From assembly GCF_030362855.1 (NCBI RefSeq), contig NZ_JAUCBP010000006.1, forward strand, positions 158,892 to 222,891: a stretch of 64,000 bases of DNA, read 5' to 3'. This stretch comes from Neoalteromonas arenosi. GTDB taxonomy: Bacteria; Pseudomonadota; Gammaproteobacteria; Enterobacterales; Alteromonadaceae. The position numbers were made by a program, and so were the translations under genes. The notes under the pieces were generated by a model. It was not told the DNA's origin, ran no database searches, and saw only the letters and a program-made list of their open reading frames with translations. Positions 57,668 to 64,000 of the stretch are shown here, one piece after another. Numbering within the stretch: the stretch's first letter is position 1; each line of letters opens with the position of its first letter.

Positions 57668-58675
57668 ATGGTAAGTCAGACTATGCTGGCAGCAAACCTA
57701 GCCGCCTACCAGACCAATGGCGTTGAGCTGTGTGTTGCTGAGCTCGTGCGATATCGGCATCACACCAAGGCTTTGGATTTGTCGCCTAGCGCTAATCCAC
57801 AGGCGCAATTATCCGGCAGCTACATATCACGGATTAAAGGCCGAGGCATGGAGTTTGACGAGTCACGTCATTATCAGCCCGGGGATGATATTCGCGCTAT
57901 CGATTGGCGAGTTACTGCTCGTACGGGTAAAACCCATACCAAAGTGTTTCGCGAAGAACGCGAACGTCCGGTTTATGTACTTACCGATATGTCTAAGACC
58001 ATGCAATTTGGCAGTGAGTTTGTCCTTAAATCAGTGCAAGCGGCGCATTTAGCCGCGCTCATCGCGTGGTCTGCAATTGAGCGTGGGGATAAACTGGGTA
58101 GTATTGGTTTCAATGATGAGTATCACTTAGAGACTAAGCCGCGCAATCGTCAAGCGGCTGTATTAGCTGTACTCCACCATTTACTGGAGTTGCAAAACCG
58201 ACCCTCAAACCACGCGTTGAAAAGACCATTAACGGGATCATCATCCTCAACTTCAGCAAACAGTTTTTATGACGCATGTGCTCGCCTGGTTCGATTGGCA
58301 AAACCCGGCAGTTTAGTATGGTTAGTTAGCGACTTTCAGCAGCTGGATACTGCGACAACTCGATTGTTGACCAATCTGTCGCGGCACTGTGAAGTGCGCG
58401 CTGCAGTCATCAATGATCCGCTCGAGTTGCACCTTCCCGATAGTGTTGAACGTCAATCCTTGACTGTTACTGATGGTGTAAACAATCAATCACTCGTCCT
58501 AGGTGATAAGCAAAGCAGTCAGGAATATCATCATTGGGCGAGTAGCCGACAAGCGCATATCATAGACAGCTTAGAAAGTGCTAAGGTGCATGGATTTGCT
58601 GTTAGTGCAGGAACACCACTGCTCGACCACAGTTTACAACCATTGCGCACAATAGTGCAGCAGAGGATCGCGTAG
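57668..58675 (+). CDS. DUF58 protein, vWA-like partner of MoxR
   Basis: The 335 residues hold the DUF58 motif GRGMEFDESRHYQPGDD followed by IRAIDWRVTARTG, and a vWA-like fold with YVLTDMSKTMQFGSE. The metal-site pattern here is DxSxT rather than DxSxS. Starts 8 bp after moxR; the partner function is known for the family, the substrate is not. Confidence 0.9.
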   Translation: MVSQTMLAANLAAYQTNGVELCVAELVRYRHHTKALDLSPSANPQAQLSGSYISRIKGRGMEFDESRHYQPGDDIRAIDWRVTARTGKTHTKVFREERERPVYVLTDMSKTMQFGSEFVLKSVQAAHLAALIAWSAIERGDKLGSIGFNDEYHLETKPRNRQAAVLAVLHHLLELQNRPSNHALKRPLTGSSSSTSANSFYDACARLVRLAKPGSLVWLVSDFQQLDTATTRLLTNLSRHCEVRAAVINDPLELHLPDSVERQSLTVTDGVNNQSLVLGDKQSSQEYHHWASSRQAHIIDSLESAKVHGFAVSAGTPLLDHSLQPLRTIVQQRIA

Positions 58676-58676
58676 T

Positions 58677-59165
58677 ATGGATCCACTTGCACAGCTACAT
58701 GATATCGCTTTGGCTGAACCCACCGGTTGGTGGCCGCTTGCGTGGGGTTGGTGGGTTCTGATAGCGGCTAGCATCGCATTGTTGATTTTGACCGCCAGCA
58801 TCCTAATGCGCCGCTTTCGAATGCGCAAACCTTTGCGGCAAGCGCAACGCAACCTCACACTTATTATCGAGCAAGCACAGCCCGCACGGCAGCAAATTGA
58901 ACAAATTAATCAGTTGCTGAAAGCCTGCAGTATTCACTATTTTGCGGCGTCTAATCCGGGCAAGCTCTACGGCCAACCTTGGGTTGACTTTCTAAGCGCA
59001 CAACTGCCCCAACGCCAACGCTCAATATTTCTCGAAGTTGCACAAGAACCATTAGTACAACTTTTTCAGACTCAACAATTCAGTGCTTCTCAAGCGCGTG
59101 CAGTCGCAACAGCCGCAGATCTATGGCTGAACCACGTAAATCTCGGAGGTGCTAAGCATGTTTGA
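58677..59165 (+). CDS. DUF4381 membrane protein
   Basis: The 162-residue protein starts DPLAQLHDIALAEPTGWWPLAWGWWVL, a hallmark of the family, and has one membrane helix (about 24-47). The C-terminal cytoplasmic part is helical. It is always found with the MoxR-DUF58-vWA genes. Overlaps the vWA gene that follows by 8 bp. Confidence 0.9.
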   Translation: MDPLAQLHDIALAEPTGWWPLAWGWWVLIAASIALLILTASILMRRFRMRKPLRQAQRNLTLIIEQAQPARQQIEQINQLLKACSIHYFAASNPGKLYGQPWVDFLSAQLPQRQRSIFLEVAQEPLVQLFQTQQFSASQARAVATAADLWLNHVNLGGAKHV

Positions 59166-60180
59166 ATTTACGTGGTGGCCTATCCTCTTCGCTTTACCAC
59201 TCCCCCTGCTGGTTCGTTTGATACCCGCACAAGAGTCGCCACAACTACAAGCATTAAAAATGCCTAACGTACCCAACACAGCAGTTACAAGCCAAGTTGT
59301 TAAACGCGCGCCATGGTACGTAAAAATATGCGCCATTCTAGCGTGGTGTTTGTTGGTCATTGCTGCCGCTCGACCACAATGGCTTGGGGAACCGGTAAGC
59401 ATTCCCAATGAAGCTCGTGAAATGATGTTAGCGGTTGATCTTTCCGGCTCAATGGAAACCAAAGACATGCTTGTAAACGGTCGACAGGTCGATCGTTTGG
59501 TGATGATTAAAAGCGTATTAGCCGACTTTATTGAGCGCCGCGTTGGCGACCGTTTAGGTCTAATTCTGTTTGCCGATACCGCCTACTTACAGGCTCCCCT
59601 TACGTTTGATCGCGAAACAGTGAGGACCTTACTGAATGAATCCGTGATTGGGTTAGTGGGTGAGCAAACAGCGATTGGCGACGCGATAGGCTTAGCGGTC
59701 AAACGTTTTCAGACCAAAGAAGAGTCTAATCGTGTCGTTGTGTTGCTTACCGATGGACAAAATACGGCGGGAAATATTTCGCCAGACCAAGCGCTCGAGC
59801 TAGCAAAACTTGAGGGGGTAACCATCTACACGATCGGTGTTGCAGCCGATAGCATGGTTGTGCAAAGTATATTTGGTAGTCGCCGAATAAATCCGGCACG
59901 AGAGCTCGACGAAGCCATGCTAAGTCGATTGGCGACAGAGACCGGTGGCCAATACTTTCGAGCGAGAGATCGCGACAGCTTACTGCAAATTTATCAGATG
60001 CTAGATCAGCTTCAGCCTGTAGCCGGAGAAGCCCGCAAGATGCGACCGCAAACCAGTCTGTTTATGTACCCTTTGTCATTCAGCGTATTGTTATCAATGT
60101 TTATCGTATTGAGTAAAATCATACCGTTATTACTGACTAAAGTGCGTCAATCTCGGCCAGTGATGGAGCGGCAAGTGTGA
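59158..60180 (+). CDS. BatA-like vWA membrane protein
   Basis: From the ATG at 59158 (GGAGG 8 nt before) it has 340 residues. Two membrane helices near the N terminus (about 3-20 and 51-70) and one near the end flank a vWA domain with an intact MIDAS: DLSGSMETKD, TAIGD and LTDGQNTAG. A GTG at 59149 is in frame but too near the ribosome site. Name from cluster order (BatA of Bacteroides). Confidence 0.9.
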   Translation: MFEFTWWPILFALPLPLLVRLIPAQESPQLQALKMPNVPNTAVTSQVVKRAPWYVKICAILAWCLLVIAAARPQWLGEPVSIPNEAREMMLAVDLSGSMETKDMLVNGRQVDRLVMIKSVLADFIERRVGDRLGLILFADTAYLQAPLTFDRETVRTLLNESVIGLVGEQTAIGDAIGLAVKRFQTKEESNRVVVLLTDGQNTAGNISPDQALELAKLEGVTIYTIGVAADSMVVQSIFGSRRINPARELDEAMLSRLATETGGQYFRARDRDSLLQIYQMLDQLQPVAGEARKMRPQTSLFMYPLSFSVLLSMFIVLSKIIPLLLTKVRQSRPVMERQV

Positions 60181-62135
60181 ACGAGATTTTTAGTGGTTTT
60201 GATTGGCAGAATTTACACTTTATTCGCCCCTACTGGTTATGGGGAGTGCCAGTTGTATTAATTTTAGTTTTCGCACTCAAACAACTGCAAGCGAAGCACA
60301 GCGGCTGGCAGCAGATCTTACCTCAGCATTTACAGTCGACCCTGTTGAGCACCCCAAAAGGGAGCACGAAACAACGCACTGCACCGCTTTGGTTAGTCAC
60401 CTTAACCGGGATCCTAGCGATGTTGTTCTTGGCAGGCCCCAGTTGGGAGAAGTTGCCACAACCCGTATTCAATTTAAAACAAGGCAATGTCATTGTTATG
60501 GACATGTCTTTGTCCATGCGAGCCACTGATGTAACGCCAGACCGCGTCACTCGAGCGCGTTTTAAGGCCATGGATTTGGTCCAAAAGCTAACAGACGGAG
60601 AAGTAGGCCTGGTAGCTTATGCGGGCGATGCGTTCGTAATCAGTCCGCTTACAGAGGATGCCAGTAACCTTTTGGCATTGTTGCCAAGTGTCAGCCCGGA
60701 AATTATGCCGATTCCGGGTAGCGAGCCAATCCGTGGCTTTGAAGTAGCAGCTGAATTATTAAGCAACGCCGGATATCAACAAGGCAATATATTTTGGTTC
60801 ACTGATGGATTTGACCGCGAGCAATTTGCCCAGATCACAGATTTCGTTGAATCTATTCCGTTTACAGTACACACGCTCGCATTTGGCACTCAAGATGGTG
60901 CTCCAATCCAACAAGTGAATGGCGAATTGCTGAAAGATTCTCGCGGCGCGATCGTAATACCCAAGTTAGACCCTAGCCATGTTCGAGCCGTTTCGCAACG
61001 CACTGGTGGCGGATTTTCACGCCTGAGTGCAGATGATACCGATTTAACTGAATTGGTAACATTCGCTAGTTCAATGCAGCAACGAATCGATCAAGCTGAG
61101 CAAACTGAGGAGTTGTTGGAAGGTGATGTATGGCGCGATATGGGCGCGTATTTTGTCGTGTTACTCTTACCAATGGCGGCCTACGCATTTCGTCGAGGCT
61201 TAGTATTGTGTGTGCCTGTGTTTGCGTTATCACTGTTACTACAAACGCAACCAGTGTTTGCCGCCGACATAGACAATGAATCTATTTCAGTCCTCGACAA
61301 GATATTTAAAACTCCCCAACAACGCGGAGAGCAAGCCTTTCAAGCAGAACAATATGATCTCGCAGCAAGTCTATTAGAAGATCCTCTGTGGCGAGGTTCC
61401 GCGCACTATCGCGACGGCAATTATGAAGCAGCATTGGAGTCGTTTAGTCAGTCACCGGGTATCGATGGTGCGTATAATCGCGGCAATGCGCTGGCTCGCT
61501 TAGGTCAATTAAAACAAGCAATAAGCGCCTATGATGAAGTGTTGAGTATTGACCCTACGCATCAGCGGGCTCTTGAAAACAAAGCACTGGTAGAGTCACT
61601 ATTAGAACAACAGGGAGATCAACAATCGGAACAGCAAGATCAACAACAAGATTCACCGAACGATGAAACTGAGTCACAACAACAAAATGGCAGCGAAAAC
61701 AGTGACGAAAGCCAAGGGAGTGATGAGAGCCAGTCGAGCGAAGGCCAACAAGAGCAAAGTGATAAGACAGACGAGCAGGATCGCGATTCACAATCTGACG
61801 AGTCAGATGAGCAGGGTACCGAATCTGACGATCAGAGCAGTGCTGAGGACGATGCTAACATGCGGGAAAATCAATCGCCCCCAGAATCGCCAGAGCAAGG
61901 GATGAGCGAATCGACTGATGAATCAGAGTTAGCGGACACTCAATCAGAAGAAGCTCTCGGCAATACCGATGATGCTCCGTTAACCGACGAAGAGCGCGAG
62001 CGTCAGCAGCGCTTGCAAAACCTTTTACGCAAGGTCCCAGATGATCCTGCGTATTTATTACAACGCAAAATGCTACTCGAAAGCCAACAGCGTTCACGAG
62101 AGCGTGCGCCACCACGAGCGCAACAAGATTGGTAA
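60177..62135 (+). CDS. BatB/BatC-like vWA-TPR membrane protein with acidic low-complexity tail
   Basis: The 652 residues fuse a BatB part with a BatC-like TPR part. Membrane helices are at about 18-36, 64-82 and about 324-360. The vWA domain (about 95-310) has an intact MIDAS DMSLSMRATD. Then come two TPRs (about 400-470, AHYRDGNYEAALESFSQ and ALARLGQLKQAISAYDEV) and a Gln/Ser/Asp/Glu-rich region (about 480-600). The basic end has LQNLLRKVPDDPAYLLQRK. GTG start overlapping the previous stop by 4 bp (GTGA). Confidence 0.9.
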   Translation: MNEIFSGFDWQNLHFIRPYWLWGVPVVLILVFALKQLQAKHSGWQQILPQHLQSTLLSTPKGSTKQRTAPLWLVTLTGILAMLFLAGPSWEKLPQPVFNLKQGNVIVMDMSLSMRATDVTPDRVTRARFKAMDLVQKLTDGEVGLVAYAGDAFVISPLTEDASNLLALLPSVSPEIMPIPGSEPIRGFEVAAELLSNAGYQQGNIFWFTDGFDREQFAQITDFVESIPFTVHTLAFGTQDGAPIQQVNGELLKDSRGAIVIPKLDPSHVRAVSQRTGGGFSRLSADDTDLTELVTFASSMQQRIDQAEQTEELLEGDVWRDMGAYFVVLLLPMAAYAFRRGLVLCVPVFALSLLLQTQPVFAADIDNESISVLDKIFKTPQQRGEQAFQAEQYDLAASLLEDPLWRGSAHYRDGNYEAALESFSQSPGIDGAYNRGNALARLGQLKQAISAYDEVLSIDPTHQRALENKALVESLLEQQGDQQSEQQDQQQDSPNDETESQQQNGSENSDESQGSDESQSSEGQQEQSDKTDEQDRDSQSDESDEQGTESDDQSSAEDDANMRENQSPPESPEQGMSESTDESELADTQSEEALGNTDDAPLTDEERERQQRLQNLLRKVPDDPAYLLQRKMLLESQQRSRERAPPRAQQDW

Positions 62136-62150
62136 ACAGAAAGGTAAGTG

Positions 62151-63938
62151 ATGCAAACTAACACAATGACTCGATTGAAAAGACTTCAACGGATGAAAAA
62201 CGCCTTTGCAGAAACGGCTCATACAGCGGCGTTTGTCATGTTACTTGCGTTTTGCTATTCGTATAGTGCGCACGCAACGGTAGAATCAGTAACCACCGCC
62301 GTTGATCGTAACCCGGTAATGCTTGACGAGTCTTTTACGCTTACCGTAGTCGCAAATGGCGATGTGGATCGCGAAGCCTTTGAGCCTTCCGCGCTATTAA
62401 GCGATTTTGTCGTTGGTCAAACTTCGGTAAGTAGCCAAACACGGATGATCAATTTTGAAACATCCCGTTCAACGACGTGGTCAGTCATTTTGTTTCCTCG
62501 CCAGGTCGGTACATTTACAATCCCGCCGATTACAATTGATGGTCAATCTAGCCAGCCTATCAGTCTCCAAGTAATTCCAGTTAGCACTAGTGCAACCGGT
62601 GAAATGCGAGATATTTTTGTCGATACGGCGCTTGAACACGACGAAGTTTACGTGCATCAACAAGTTCGCTATACGGTAAAACTGTACCTCGCCAAAGATA
62701 TTGAGCGTGGAAGCTTGCAAGCACCAACACTAGAGCAGGCCGAAATTCAGCAAATTGGCAATGATTCGGAATACAGCGAAGTCGTTAATGGCAAGCGTTA
62801 CCGCGTTATTGAGCGAACGTTTATTATTATTCCGCAGAAATCGGGGGATTACACGATCAATGGGCCAATGTTTCAGGGCGAGGTTTACACCGACAACCGA
62901 CAGAGTTTCGGCTTCTTTAACCGCACTCAAACGGTAAATCGCGTGGGTCAAGCGCAGCAGCTGACAGTTTTACCTATCCCGGCTGAGGTTAATGGCACTT
63001 TTTTACCTAGCGAGTTTGTTGACATTAGCGAAGAGTGGAGTAGTGATTTATCCGAGTGGCGGGTGGGCGAGCCCATTACCCGAACAATAACTGTCACTGC
63101 AGTCGGACTAACAGAGTCACTGCTACCAGATATCAATGACCGCTATCCACCGGATATTAAAACCTATCCTGACCAAGCCAATACCGCAAGTGCAGAGAAT
63201 CAACAAAGCCTTGTAGCACAGCGTATTGAAAGTGTTGCACTAATCCCGTCGAAGCCTGGGAACTTCGTATTATTACCTGTCGAAGTTGAATGGTTTAACG
63301 TGCTGACTGAGCAACGTGAATTTGCCAAGCTACCGGCGCGTACGATCCGCGTATTACCCGCTCAGAATTCAACGCCAGATATGACAGCCCCCCCCGCTGC
63401 TTTCGCCCCTCCCCAGCAACAACAGACACCGGATAATTTGGTCACACCACCAGCACTAACAACCGTGCCACTGCCAGCGAATCAGCCGGTTTTTGAATGG
63501 CGTATGTCTAATGGCTGGATGTGGACAACTTTATTAGCGTTGATTGCGTGTGTAGTCGTTCTTATTCGACGCAGCGCGGTATCTCCATCAGTTCCGATGC
63601 GTCAATCATCCACAGTGGATGCCAATGAAGCCCAATTATGGACTGAATTACAGCGCGCTTTAAAACAAGCCAATATTGATGCTGTGACAGCGCACTTGAT
63701 CCAATGGTTAGGTGCACTAACTAACAATTCATCTCAGGATCTAGCATGGTTAATTGAACGCGTTGACGATCATCAGCTTAAGCAGTTTGTTGAGCAAATG
63801 ATCGCGAGTCGCTACAGTCGAACAGCGCAACAATGGAAACCGGCAGCGCTAATCGCCGCCCTACAACGAGTAAGACGTGAGGTTCTTGGACAGCAAAAAA
63901 ACAATGCTCTCAAAGGCCTCTACCCCGCAGTAAATTAA
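62151..63938 (+). CDS. BatD-family (oxygen-tolerance) protein
   Basis: The 595 residues start at the ATG at 62151, which has AAGG 6 nt before it; a GTG one codon earlier is less well placed. A signal/anchor segment is at about 20-40 (AFVMLLAFCYSYSAHA). A large Ig-like periplasmic region (about 45-430) includes PRQVGTFTIPPITIDG and PQKSGDYTI, typical of BatD. A Pro/Gln-rich spacer, a membrane helix (about 458-480) and a helical cytoplasmic tail follow. Confidence 0.9.
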   Translation: MQTNTMTRLKRLQRMKNAFAETAHTAAFVMLLAFCYSYSAHATVESVTTAVDRNPVMLDESFTLTVVANGDVDREAFEPSALLSDFVVGQTSVSSQTRMINFETSRSTTWSVILFPRQVGTFTIPPITIDGQSSQPISLQVIPVSTSATGEMRDIFVDTALEHDEVYVHQQVRYTVKLYLAKDIERGSLQAPTLEQAEIQQIGNDSEYSEVVNGKRYRVIERTFIIIPQKSGDYTINGPMFQGEVYTDNRQSFGFFNRTQTVNRVGQAQQLTVLPIPAEVNGTFLPSEFVDISEEWSSDLSEWRVGEPITRTITVTAVGLTESLLPDINDRYPPDIKTYPDQANTASAENQQSLVAQRIESVALIPSKPGNFVLLPVEVEWFNVLTEQREFAKLPARTIRVLPAQNSTPDMTAPPAAFAPPQQQQTPDNLVTPPALTTVPLPANQPVFEWRMSNGWMWTTLLALIACVVVLIRRSAVSPSVPMRQSSTVDANEAQLWTELQRALKQANIDAVTAHLIQWLGALTNNSSQDLAWLIERVDDHQLKQFVEQMIASRYSRTAQQWKPAALIAALQRVRREVLGQQKNNALKGLYPAVN

Positions 63939-63956
63939 TAATTCTAAGAGGCACTC

Positions 63957-64000
63957 ATGAAATCAATGGTTAAACTATCGGTGATTGCTAGCGTCACAGC
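63957..64000 (+). CDS. Start of an exported protein (3' end outside the window)
   Basis: An ATG behind AGAGG, 18 bp after the BatD gene, begins MKSMVKLSVIASVTA, which looks like a signal peptide. Only 14 codons are visible, so no family can be named. It is possibly the next gene of the same operon. Confidence 0.5.
   Translation, partial: MKSMVKLSVIASVT

Noticed and set aside
1-64000. CRISPR arrays, insertion sequences, prophage or defence genes.
   Set aside because: No regular repeat-spacer pattern, transposase, integrase or known defence domain was seen on either strand.

Overview
The window is a 64 kb piece of a gammaproteobacterial chromosome, most likely from a marine member of the Alteromonadales or a close relative. 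This rests on gene order and protein families. Three blocks match enterobacterial gene order: ybgC-tolQRAB-pal-cpoB, tRNA-Lys, nadA; pheL-pheA, tyrA-aroF, rplS-trmD-rimM-rpsP, ffh, ypjD, yfjD; and, loosely, sixA near fadJ-fadI. The wealth of c-di-GMP proteins, an AbgT carrier and a FadR-type operator fit an aquatic gammaproteobacterium. I could not run a search, so no genus is assigned.

Layout. 1-1270: the end of a CopD-like gene, a small secreted NTF2-like protein and a gene-poor stretch ending at tRNA-Ser(GGA); this looks more A+T-rich than the rest and may be an island edge. 1271-2786: tRNA-Ser, nadA and two identical tRNA-Lys(UUU) genes. 2946-7979: the complete Tol-Pal operon. 8139-8278: a candidate small RNA with its own promoter and terminator. 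8281-12672: aspS-nudB-ruvC-ruvA-ruvB. 12783-18194: a TPR-GGDEF cyclase below a GlrK-QseG-GlrR two-component operon. 18312-21486: an EF-hand protein, a GGDEF-EAL protein and a TerB-like protein. 21550-25313: a Fur-boxed iron(III) ABC importer (fbpABC). 25417-27368: a CrsR/HsbR-CrsA/HsbA partner-switching pair. 27494-28708: SUI1/YciH and a tandem-receiver protein whose first receiver is degenerate.

28725-34818: phenylalanine and tyrosine biosynthesis. pheA sits behind a leader peptide and attenuator, and aroF-tyrA behind a TyrR box; a chemoreceptor gene lies between them. 34982-37122: an AbgT transporter and a sugar acetyltransferase. 37256-43895: the ribosomal/tRNA-modification operon rpsP-rimM-trmD-rplS, an amino-acid-binding-like protein, ffh, and the divergent ypjD-yfjD pair. 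43892-47547: a short unannotated gene, sixA, and an M16 protease. 47701-52149: a 1482-residue beta-propeller/PAS/GGDEF/EAL sensor, followed by two very small genes. 52943-56373: fadI-fadJ. 56703 to the end: a MoxR-DUF58-DUF4381-BatA-BatB-BatD operon, with the start of one more exported protein at the right edge.

Most genes are core housekeeping. The accessory layer is signalling: three GGDEF proteins, two of them with EAL domains, a chemoreceptor, a sigma-54 two-component system and a likely sigma-S partner switch. I see no CRISPR array, insertion sequence, phage gene or recognisable defence system. The least explained items are the small RNA at 8172-8278, the degenerate tandem receiver, the short genes at 43892-44068 and 52346-52498, and the inverted repeat ahead of the MoxR operon.
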